DNA of 9,235 nt from NCBI GenBank assembly GCA_964385045.1, contig CAYLNM010000170.1, forward strand, positions 1-9,235, written 5' to 3'. Every line of letters begins with the position of its first letter. The first letter of the stretch is position 1. The notes beneath the pieces were generated by a model that saw nothing but the letters and a program-made list of their open reading frames with translations, did no database searches and was not told the origin of the DNA. Positions 1 to 6,196 of this stretch are shown piece after piece. This DNA comes from CAYLNM01 sp964385045 (lineage in GTDB: Bacteria; Planctomycetota; Phycisphaerae; Phycisphaerales; SM1A02). Both the position numbers and the translations under genes were made by a program.

Positions 1-214
1 GGGCCCGCGTCGCATCGCACAGGGTAGCCCATGCCGAGGGGGGCGGCAACGAACGAGTCGGGAGGGTCGGGTCGTCGCCGGGGGTGGCCGGCGGCCCGCG
101 GCCCGGCGGCCCGCGGCCCGGCGGCCCGAGCCCCGGCGGCCGCGCGGCCCGCGCCCCGTGCCCCGCGGCCCCGCGCCCCTGCGTGGCGCGTCGCCCGCGG
201 CTCATCCCCGCTCG
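1..214. other. Intergenic, GC-rich, no supported gene
   Basis: This stretch lies downstream of the leftward lipoprotein gene and is made almost entirely of G and C. Reading frames that cross it translate to Arg/Pro/Ala/Gly low-complexity sequence with no recognisable domain, so I call none of them. It contains a 15-bp tandem repeat (90-134) and a 12-bp perfect palindrome GGCCGCGCGGCC at 138-149. Either could lie in the transcript end of the lipoprotein gene, but there is no T tract to support an intrinsic terminator. Confidence 0.6.
90..134. repeat. 15-bp tandem repeat, about three copies
   Basis: The unit GGCGGCCCGCGGCCC occurs exactly at 90-104 and 105-119. A third, diverged copy at 120-134 has GAGCCCC in place of CGCGGCCC's matching positions. 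It lies outside any gene I support. Such short GC-rich tandem arrays commonly arise by replication slippage, and no function is evident. Confidence 0.75.
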
Positions 215-1417
215 TCACCCCCCGGCGGCCGCCACCGAACCGCCGCGGTCTCGCCGCCGCCGCGCGGTCTCGCCGCCCTCGCGGGCCGAGACCTCCAGGA
301 GCTCGCGGCCCCGCAGGTCGACTCCCTCGCCGGGGAGGCCGAAGAGCATGGCCTCGACCTTCGAGCGGCCGTCCTGCATCACGTGGGCGCGGAGTTGCTG
401 GCCGCTGGCGGGATCGCGGACCGCCCGCAGGCTGCCGTCGTCGAGCCGCTCGTAGACGAAGAGTCGCTGGCCGCGGCGGAGGGGCTGGCCGCTGGCCACG
501 TAGAGCTCGACGTTCCGCCCGTCGTGGGCGGCGATGACGACCTCCGGCCCGCCGACCGGCACCATGCGGTCCAGCACGCCCACCGCGGAGAGGATCGTCC
601 GGCTCGAGGCCTTGCCGAGCGGCGTGGCCCAGTACACCGCGGAGTCGAAGCCGAGATTGCGGTAGAGCTCGGCGACCTTCTTCTTCGGGGCGTCGGCGGT
701 GCCAACGAGATGGTCGGTCGCCACCGTGCGGCCCAGCTGCAGGTCGAAGACGTCCAGCTGCAGGCCGACGATCGCCTCCCGGCTGCGCAGTCCGATCGCG
801 GTGCGGCGATGCAGCCGGCGGTCGATGTCGTCGGTGTGCAGGAAGTCGGTGATCCGGCCGTTCACGACGAGCCGCACGTTCGGATGGGCCCGCTGGATGC
901 CCTCCAGCGCCGCGAGCCGCTGATCGTCCGGCTGCTCGCGAAGCCGCGCCACGTCCGCCGCCAGCCGGGGGTTCACGATCACGTTCAGCTGGCTGCGGTT
1001 CAGCAGGGTGCGGGCCAGCGCGTCGGCCATGCTCTCGCCGATGCCCGTCCACTCCACCGAGGCGAACTCCGGCTCCTCGAAGTGGCCGACCACCACCGCC
1101 CGCTCGTCGAGCACCGTGTCCGGGCCGGGGCCGCGGTCGGTCATGGAGGTGGGCGGGTCGAACTCCGGCCCCCAGGGAGCGAGGTCGTCGACCATCGTGC
1201 GGCCACAGCCGCCGAGGACGCCGGCGCCGCCGAGCAGCAGGGCGGTGGCGGCCGTCACGGCGACGCGGGCGGCGCGGCCGGCACAGGCGGCACCGCCGAG
1301 GGGCCCCCGGCGCGTCGCGCGGACACGGCCTCCGGTGGCGGATCGACCGAACCGACGGCGTGCCGATACGGAAGGAAGGAACGGGGCGGGACGAGTCGTG
1401 CGCGTGTCGGCGGCCAT
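215..1417 (-). CDS. CsgG/FlgT-like outer-membrane lipoprotein (putative)
   Basis: This is a predicted 400-residue lipoprotein. The ATG at 1417 opens an Arg-rich n-region, followed by a hydrophobic segment (about 52-70) and the lipobox L-G-G-C with Cys71, so export and lipidation by Lsp are expected. No Asp follows the Cys (+2 is Gly), so outer-membrane sorting is plausible. Residues about 105-290 resemble the CsgG-type fold: a VVVGHFEE strand, then GIGESMADALARTLL (125-139), a strand VVNGRITDF (184-192), and near the end a helix with TPLGKASSRTILSAV (265-279). Residues 291-376 look like a second small beta domain (RNVELYVASGQPLRRGQRLFVYE), similar to C-terminal domains of FlgT-like proteins. 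CsgG family members form secretion pores or act as envelope accessory lipoproteins, but the substrate here is unknown. The 50-residue n-region is unusually long, yet no other in-frame ATG lies between it and the Cys, and the GTG at residue 54 would remove the basic n-region. No curli genes are nearby. The family call is by motif recognition only. Confidence 0.75.
   Translation of the reverse strand: MAADTRTTRPAPFLPSVSARRRFGRSATGGRVRATRRGPLGGAACAGRAARVAVTAATALLLGGAGVLGGCGRTMVDDLAPWGPEFDPPTSMTDRGPGPDTVLDERAVVVGHFEEPEFASVEWTGIGESMADALARTLLNRSQLNVIVNPRLAADVARLREQPDDQRLAALEGIQRAHPNVRLVVNGRITDFLHTDDIDRRLHRRTAIGLRSREAIVGLQLDVFDLQLGRTVATDHLVGTADAPKKKVAELYRNLGFDSAVYWATPLGKASSRTILSAVGVLDRMVPVGGPEVVIAAHDGRNVELYVASGQPLRRGQRLFVYERLDDGSLRAVRDPASGQQLRAHVMQDGRSKVEAMLFGLPGEGVDLRGRELLEVSAREGGETARRRRDRGGSVAAAGG
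244..277. repeat. 15-bp direct repeat, 19-bp period
   Basis: The sequence CGCGGTCTCGCCGCC occurs at 244-258 and again at 263-277, with a 4-bp spacer. It lies in the last codons of the leftward lipoprotein gene. Because 19 is not a multiple of three, the two copies are read in different frames and give the Arg/Gly-rich tail GGETARRRRDRGG. A slippage duplication may have altered the original C-terminus. Confidence 0.7.
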
Positions 1418-1637
1418 GCCGTGTCCCCGTGACGCCTCCCGCTCGGTCGCGGCCGGCCGGATCCCGGTCGCCGGGGCCGGGCGGCGGCCATCGCGGCGAC
1501 AACCGCGATCGAGCCGGGCGGTTCCACTCGGCGGGAGCCCCGTGGCGGGGAAAGAATGCCCGCGCCGGCGCATCCCGCTCGGTCCGAGCCGCCTCCGTGC
1601 GGCCCACCGATGCATCGTACCCCGGAGTCCGACGCCC
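1418..1637. promoter_or_regulatory. Divergent intergenic region, lipoprotein / htrA
   Basis: These 220 bp separate the two divergent start codons and must carry the promoters of both genes unless transcription starts further out. I cannot identify convincing -35/-10 boxes. Two symmetric sites are visible: a 7-bp inverted repeat ATCGCGG-N6-CCGCGAT at 1490-1509, and the perfect palindrome CGATGCATCG at 1608-1617. A GGAG at 1624-1627, ten bases before the htrA ATG, is a reasonable ribosome binding site. For the lipoprotein, the nearest purine-rich motif is GGGAGG about 16 bases upstream of its ATG, which is too far for a normal Shine-Dalgarno. Confidence 0.5.
1608..1617. promoter_or_regulatory. 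Perfect 10-bp palindrome upstream of htrA
   Basis: CGATGCATCG is its own reverse complement and ends 20 bases before the htrA start codon. It is less GC-rich than the surrounding sequence. It could be an operator that acts at the 5' end of the htrA transcript, or it could be chance. No matching copy was noticed elsewhere upstream of the other genes. Confidence 0.25.
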
Positions 1638-3302
1638 ATGGACACGCCCGCCGTCGCCCGCCGCCGCCGTTCCGCCCGCCGGACCCGCCTCGCGGCGAGG
1701 CCCGCTCCCGCGGCATCCGCCCGGGCACGCGCCCTCGCACTCGCGGCCCGGATCCCCGCGTGCATGCTTGCGGCGCTGCTGGCGCTCGCCGGGCCGTCCG
1801 CGTCCGCCGAGACCGCCGCGAACCCCACCCCCGCCGGGACCCCCGGGACCCCCGGGACCCCCGGGGCGCCGAGCCCGGCCCCGGCCCAGACTCCGGCCTC
1901 GGCCACCCCGGCCCCGGCCCCGGCTACTCCGGCCCCGGCTACTCCGGCCCCGGCCCCGGCCATCCCCGCCGCATCCATCGCCCACGCCCCCGTGCCCCCG
2001 GGCATGTCCGAGGACGAGGCCCTCCGCCGCCGCCGCACGCCGGTCGTCGACGTCTTCGAGCAGTGCCGCGACTCGGTCGTGAACATCGCCTCGACCGAGG
2101 TGGACGAGGTCGTCGTCCGCGGCGGCTCGCCCTTCGACCGCTTCTTCGACGACTTCTTCGACCTGCCTCGGCGCGAGCCCCGCACCCGGCGGTTCACCCG
2201 CCGCAGCGTCGGCAGCGGCTTCGTGCTCCACGCCGAGGGGTACATCGTCACCAACGCGCATGTCGTCTCGCGCACCGCCGAGGAGCTCAAGGTCATCTTC
2301 GCCGACGGCCGCGAGTACGACGCCCGCATCGTCGCCACCGACCGCGCGGCCGACCTCGCCGTCCTCAAGATCGAGGCCGACGAGCCGCTGCCGCCGCTGC
2401 CGCTCGGCCGCAGCGACGACCTGCTCGTGGGCGAGACCGTGGTCGCGATCGGCAATCCGCTCGGATTCCAGCACACCGTGACCGCGGGCGTCGTCAGTGC
2501 GACCGGTCGCTCGATCGAGGTCGGCCGCGACCTGGCCTTCGACGACCTGATCCAGACCGACGCGAGCATCAACCCCGGCAATTCCGGCGGCCCGCTGCTG
2601 AACGTCCTCGGCGAGCTGATCGGCGTGAACACGGCGATTCGGGGCGACGCCCAGAACATCGGCTTCGCCATCTCGGTGGACCGGCTCCGCGAGTCGCTGC
2701 CCGAGCTGCTCGACGTGGAGCGGCGGTACCGCGTCATGACCGGCCTCGAGCTCGACCCGCTGGGCCCGCCGCTGGTGGCTGGCGTGGCCGAGGACGGGCC
2801 GGCCGATCGCGCGGGACTGCGGCCCGGCGACCGCCTGCTCGCGGTGGACGGCCGTCCCGTCGCCCAGGCGATCGACTTCGACATCGCGCTGATGGGCCGG
2901 GCCGCCGGCGACTCGGTGCGGCTGCGGCTCGTCCGCGGGGACGAGGAGCGACAGCTGCGACTCGAGCTCGACCCCCGGCCGCTGCCCGACGGCGCCGCCC
3001 TCGCCCGCACCCGGCTCGGGATGACGGTCGAGGAGCTGCCCGAGGACGTGGCCCGGCGGCTCGGTCTCCGGCGGGCGGGGGGGCTGGTGGTGGCGGCGGT
3101 CGCCCCGGACGGTCCGGCGCGGCGGACCGGCGTGGAGCGGCTCGACGTGCTGCTGGCCCTCGGCGAGACCTACGTCTCGAGCCTCGCCGACCTGGGCCTG
3201 CGACTCGAGCGGGTCGAGGCGGGAGAGGAGCTGCCGATCCGCGTCCTCCGCGTCGATCGCCGCCGTCGCGTCGTGCTGAACGGGGTCATCCGGGTGGACT
3301 GA
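1638..3302 (+). CDS. htrA: HtrA/DegP-type periplasmic serine protease
   Basis: This 554-residue trypsin-like serine protease is predicted to degrade or refold damaged proteins in the periplasm. The Arg-rich N-terminus and hydrophobic segment (about 39-51) end in ASA (55-57), which fits signal peptidase cleavage. A Pro/Ala/Thr-rich linker follows (about 59-118). The protease domain spans about 133-350. The catalytic triad is His208 in TNAHVV, Asp239 in RAADLAVLKI and Ser316 in NPGNSGGPL, with the typical SGFV strand before the His and the IGFAIS strand after the Ser. PDZ1 spans about 367-445 (DGPADRAGLRPGDRLLAVDG). PDZ2 spans about 455-550 and is more diverged. The length is slightly above the usual 450-500 because of the linker. 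The ATG at 1638 is preceded by GGAG at a 10-base spacing, and the frame further upstream overlaps the divergent lipoprotein gene antisense. The next gene is 221 bp away, so it is probably monocistronic. All catalytic residues are intact. Whether it is DegP-, DegQ- or DegS-like cannot be settled here, although two PDZ domains argue against DegS. Confidence 0.95.
   Translation: MDTPAVARRRRSARRTRLAARPAPAASARARALALAARIPACMLAALLALAGPSASAETAANPTPAGTPGTPGTPGAPSPAPAQTPASATPAPAPATPAPATPAPAPAIPAASIAHAPVPPGMSEDEALRRRRTPVVDVFEQCRDSVVNIASTEVDEVVVRGGSPFDRFFDDFFDLPRREPRTRRFTRRSVGSGFVLHAEGYIVTNAHVVSRTAEELKVIFADGREYDARIVATDRAADLAVLKIEADEPLPPLPLGRSDDLLVGETVVAIGNPLGFQHTVTAGVVSATGRSIEVGRDLAFDDLIQTDASINPGNSGGPLLNVLGELIGVNTAIRGDAQNIGFAISVDRLRESLPELLDVERRYRVMTGLELDPLGPPLVAGVAEDGPADRAGLRPGDRLLAVDGRPVAQAIDFDIALMGRAAGDSVRLRLVRGDEERQLRLELDPRPLPDGAALARTRLGMTVEELPEDVARRLGLRRAGGLVVAAVAPDGPARRTGVERLDVLLALGETYVSSLADLGLRLERVEAGEELPIRVLRVDRRRRVVLNGVIRVD
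1836..1866. repeat. 9-bp tandem repeat in htrA linker
   Basis: Three consecutive copies of GGGACCCCC (1836-1844, 1845-1853, 1854-1862) followed by GGGG encode the GTPGTPGTPG stretch of the HtrA linker. The unit is a multiple of three, so copy-number changes would keep the frame and only alter linker length. Confidence 0.85.
1922..1951. repeat. 15-bp tandem repeat in htrA linker
   Basis: Two exact copies of GGCTACTCCGGCCCC (1922-1936 and 1937-1951) lie within a longer run of GGCCCC units (about 1910-1960). They encode the (A-T-P-A-P)n part of the HtrA linker. The period is in frame, so expansion or contraction would be tolerated. Confidence 0.85.
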
Positions 3303-3328
3303 GGCGATCCCGCATGCACCGTCCCAAA

Positions 3329-3368
3329 CACGATCCGAATTTGTGGCGAATGTCCGTGACGGATCGTG
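3329..3368. terminator. 9-bp inverted repeat after htrA, possible terminator
   Basis: CACGATCCG at 3329-3337 and CGGATCGTG at 3360-3368 are perfect reverse complements separated by 22 bases. The pair begins 26 bases after the htrA stop codon. The position suits transcript termination or 3'-end stabilisation. The loop is long and the T tract of a classical intrinsic terminator is missing, so an operator for the downstream operon or chance remain possible. Confidence 0.3.
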
Positions 3369-3441
3369 GGGGCGGGATAGTCTGATTCGACGTGCCAGCG
3401 GTCGTCCCGTCAGAGGGGCGCCCGTAGGATCCTTCCGATGG

Positions 3442-3461
3442 TTCGTGAATCATTGCACGAA
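3442..3461. promoter_or_regulatory. TTCGTG-N8-CACGAA inverted repeat upstream of resB
   Basis: Perfect 6-bp arms (3442-3447 and 3456-3461) flank an A/T-richer 8-base centre, giving a 20-bp dyad about 60 bases before the resB start. The size and spacing resemble a binding site for a dimeric regulator. No regulator gene is nearby, so this is only a candidate operator. Confidence 0.25.
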
Positions 3462-3523
3462 GCCTCGGGCCGCCCTTCGCCGGCCCGGGCGGTCGGGCCA
3501 CGAACCCCCCACGGGAACCGCTC

Positions 3524-6196
3524 ATGAGCGCAGCCTCCTCCTCCGCGCCCCCCGATCGCGTCCCTGCCAACGCCCCGGACGATCCCGAGGCCGTGCGGGA
3601 GTCGCAACGGTCGTCCGGCTCCGGCTCCGGATCCCGCGGGCCGCTCACGCTCCTGCTGGACCTCTTCAGCAGCGTGCGGCTCGGGATCTCGCTGATGATC
3701 GTGATCTTCATCTACTCGTCGATCGGGTCGGCGGGGGTCCCGGTGCACTGGAACATCCTCGAGCCGGCGGCGTGGAAGAACGTCCGCGAGCTGGTCGAGA
3801 TGAGCGAGTTCCAGTGGTTCCACTGGTGGCCGTTCGACCTCATGATCGCACTGTTCTGCATCAACCTGACCGTGGTCACGGTGCGGAAGATCCCGTTCAA
3901 CGTCATGAACCTCGGCGTGTGGATGATCCATGGCGGGCTCATCGTGCTCGCGATCGGCAGCGTCATCTACTTCACGCTGAAGCGTGAGGGCGACGTCCCG
4001 GTCCCGCGGCGCGAGGTCGTGATCCAGGCCCCGGGCCACCAGCCCGAGGTCATGGTCGCCTCCCCCGGCAACGAGCTCGTCCTCGGCGAGGGCGCGCAGT
4101 CCTGGCGGTTCCGCGTCGCGAGCATCACGCCCGACTGGGAACTGCTGTCGGGCGACGACGCCGGTACCCGGGCCTACAAGGTCACGATGCAGGTGGACGG
4201 GCCGAACCGCTCGTTCATGCGCGAGCTGATCGACGGCTTCCCGCAGTACACCGAGGACCTCGTCCGCAATGCCTCGGGTGGCGGCCAGCCCTTCGCCCGG
4301 GCGGTGAACGTGACCGGCGAGCGGCTCGTCGACGAGTCCCTCGACCTCTCGCTGCGTCCCGCGGTGGCCGAACGGTTCTATCTCATGGAGACGCGGGCGA
4401 TCCACCTCCGCGAGGTCGGTACCGACGAGTGGATCGAGCGGCCGGTGCCGTGGATGCCGCTCTTCCAGGATCACCTCCGCGACCTCGATGACGTCTGGAC
4501 CGTCCCCGGCGACGACCTCGATCCGATCAAGCCGGTCGAGGTCGAGGTCCCCGCGGCCGATCCGAACGATCCGCTGCCGGAAGTCGACTTCACGATCGTC
4601 GACTACCTGCGGTACGCGGTGATGCAGGAGCGCCGGCTGCCGGCCCCCGAGGGCTCCGACGCGGAGCTGAATCCCGCGGTCGGCGTCCGCATGACCAGCC
4701 GCGACGGCACCACGCAGACGTTCCAGCTCGCGGCCTTCGATCCCGAGGAGTCGTCCGCCCTCCGCGGCGCCCTCAACTTCCACTACGCCCGCACCGAGGC
4801 CGAGGCCGAGCAGTGGCTGACCCCGGTGCCGCCCACGATGACCGTCGTCCGCGAGGACGGGACGCGGATCCCGATCACGATCGATCGCACCGCCCGCATG
4901 GACCCGGACCTGCCGTTCCGTCCGGTCCGCGGCACCGAGTACGCGTGGCGGGTGCAGGCCTTCGAGGACGGGCTCGAGTTCGGCGGCCGCGAGTTCGCGG
5001 TGGCGATCGTCGAGATCCGCCGCGGTGACCGGGTCTTCACGCGGTGGGTGTTCGACGATCCGGCCCTCACCCGCGACGTGCCCGAGGGCGGCTCGATCGC
5101 CGACCACGCCGGCGGCACCTTCGACGACGGACTCGTGCTCGAGTACGAGCCCGGCACCTCGGTCGCGATCCGCATCATCGGCGGCCCGGAGCCGGATCGG
5201 CTCCGCGTGTCGGTGCCCGCCCCCGGCGGCGGCACCCCGCGTGCCTTCGAGGTGCAGCCCGGCCAGCCGCTCATCATGCCCGGCGACCTCGAGCTGGTCG
5301 TGACGCGGTACGCGACGCACACGCAGGTGGTCGAGCAGCCGCTGGTCATCCCGAAGATCCAGCGCGATCGCGACGTCGGCATGATGGCGTCGATGATCCG
5401 GCTGCAGGCCCCGGTCGGCGGCACGCTCGACGACCCGGCCGGCGACCGCGAGCCCGGCGACGGCGTGTGGGAGGGCTGGATGCCCTATCACCTCTACGTC
5501 TTCGATGGCCCGGAGCACAAGATCCGGCGGTTCCGCTACGAGCCGTCCGTGATCCGGCTGCCCGACGGTCGTGCGGTCGAGGTGAAGTTCAGCCGTCAGA
5601 CCGAGCCGCTCGATCGGCCCGTCCGCCTCGAGTCGTTCGAGGTCGTCTCGCGGATCGGCGGCTTCCAGGGCGACACCAGCAGCATCCGCGACTGGCAGAG
5701 CCTCGTCTCGTTCGGGGAGGACGCCGAGGCGTCCTCGTGGACCGACACCCGCACGGTCCACATGAACAACCCGAAGAACGCGGGGACGTTCTGGTTCTTC
5801 CAGGCCCAGTGGGACCCGCCGGACGAGCCGCGCACGGACGGCGACCCCGGCTCCAACGGCCTGAACTACACGGTCCTCGGCGTCGGCAACCGCCACGGCG
5901 TGAACACGCAGCTCATCGGCACGATCATCACCGTGATCGGCCTGATGTACGTGTTCTACGTCAAGCCGTGGCTGCGTCGCCGGCAGCTGCAGGTCGCCTA
6001 CGCGTCCGCGGGGATGACCGCGGCGGCGGCGGGCGGCGAGGCGACGGCGGCCGCGGCCGCGAGCACCGACGCCGCCGGCGTGCGATCGCCGGCGGGTGAC
6101 GCCGGGACCAACGGCACCGGGCGGGCCGCCGACATGAACGGCGCGCCGGCCGAGACCTCGGAGACGCCCGCGGGTGCGGGCGGGGAGCGTTCGTGA
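3524..6196 (+). CDS. resB: ResB-like system II cytochrome c biogenesis protein
   Basis: This 890-residue ResB (Ccs1/CcsB)-type membrane protein is predicted to work with CcsA to carry heme to the outer face of the cytoplasmic membrane and attach it to apocytochrome c. After a disordered Ser/Gly-rich N-terminus, the segment LTLLLDLFSSVRLGISLMIVIF (41-62) is the typical ResB opening. Membrane segments lie at about 51-69, 103-121 and 127-151, with His136 within the third, then a long extracytoplasmic region (about 152-796) and a last membrane segment at about 797-816. Before that segment, HMNNPKNAGTFWFFQAQWDP (746-765) matches the conserved ResB C-terminal motif, and His791 is a possible heme ligand. 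The protein is much longer than Bacillus ResB (about 540) because of the extracytoplasmic region. A cytoplasmic Ala/Gly/Thr-rich tail follows from about 826. No strong Shine-Dalgarno precedes the ATG, and its stop overlaps the ccsA start. Family membership is clear from the ends; the middle is too diverged for me to assign subdomains. Confidence 0.88.
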   Translation: MSAASSSAPPDRVPANAPDDPEAVRESQRSSGSGSGSRGPLTLLLDLFSSVRLGISLMIVIFIYSSIGSAGVPVHWNILEPAAWKNVRELVEMSEFQWFHWWPFDLMIALFCINLTVVTVRKIPFNVMNLGVWMIHGGLIVLAIGSVIYFTLKREGDVPVPRREVVIQAPGHQPEVMVASPGNELVLGEGAQSWRFRVASITPDWELLSGDDAGTRAYKVTMQVDGPNRSFMRELIDGFPQYTEDLVRNASGGGQPFARAVNVTGERLVDESLDLSLRPAVAERFYLMETRAIHLREVGTDEWIERPVPWMPLFQDHLRDLDDVWTVPGDDLDPIKPVEVEVPAADPNDPLPEVDFTIVDYLRYAVMQERRLPAPEGSDAELNPAVGVRMTSRDGTTQTFQLAAFDPEESSALRGALNFHYARTEAEAEQWLTPVPPTMTVVREDGTRIPITIDRTARMDPDLPFRPVRGTEYAWRVQAFEDGLEFGGREFAVAIVEIRRGDRVFTRWVFDDPALTRDVPEGGSIADHAGGTFDDGLVLEYEPGTSVAIRIIGGPEPDRLRVSVPAPGGGTPRAFEVQPGQPLIMPGDLELVVTRYATHTQVVEQPLVIPKIQRDRDVGMMASMIRLQAPVGGTLDDPAGDREPGDGVWEGWMPYHLYVFDGPEHKIRRFRYEPSVIRLPDGRAVEVKFSRQTEPLDRPVRLESFEVVSRIGGFQGDTSSIRDWQSLVSFGEDAEASSWTDTRTVHMNNPKNAGTFWFFQAQWDPPDEPRTDGDPGSNGLNYTVLGVGNRHGVNTQLIGTIITVIGLMYVFYVKPWLRRRQLQVAYASAGMTAAAAGGEATAAAAASTDAAGVRSPAGDAGTNGTGRAADMNGAPAETSETPAGAGGERS
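6182..6187 (+). promoter_or_regulatory. Ribosome binding site deciding the ccsA start
   Basis: GGGGAG inside the last codons of resB lies 8 bases before the ATG at 6196 and only 5 before the alternative GTG at 6193. The spacing favours the ATG. Either start overlaps the resB stop codon (TGA at 6194-6196), indicating translational coupling. Confidence 0.6.

Larger units (their letters stand above)
3303..3523. other. Intergenic region between htrA and resB
   Basis: This 221-bp gap is less GC-rich than its surroundings and probably holds the end of the htrA transcript and the promoter of resB-ccsA. It contains two inverted repeats, at 3329-3368 and 3442-3461, described separately. A weak sigma70-like pair, GTGACG (3356-3361) and TAGTCT (3378-3383) with a 16-base spacer, matches the consensus poorly and I do not call it. 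No small gene or RNA is evident. Confidence 0.55.

Noticed and set aside
1346..1360. Possible twin-arginine motif (RRRFG, residues 20-24) in the lipoprotein n-region
   Set aside because: It lies about 27 residues before the hydrophobic segment, too far for a Tat signal, and the n-region is simply Arg-rich.
31..1432. Plus-strand frames across the lipoprotein gene
   Set aside because: They are antisense to a gene with a signal peptide, a lipobox and family motifs, and their own translations are compositionally biased without domains.
1418..3010. Leftward extension of the lipoprotein reading frame, giving a 931-residue protein antisense to htrA
   Set aside because: The added 531 residues are Ser/Arg/Ala-rich with no domain, and lie exactly opposite a protease with intact catalytic motifs. 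The lipoprotein signal begins properly at 1417. Open antisense frames are expected from high-GC codon bias.
3356..3383. Sigma70-like promoter GTGACG-N16-TAGTCT before resB
   Set aside because: Only about four and three of six positions match the consensus, which is not enough in a region where such matches arise by chance.
3410..5896. 828-codon minus-strand frame opposite resB
   Set aside because: The translation is Asp/Arg/His/Val-rich, typical of the reverse complement of a GC-rich gene. The plus strand carries recognisable ResB motifs and membrane segments.
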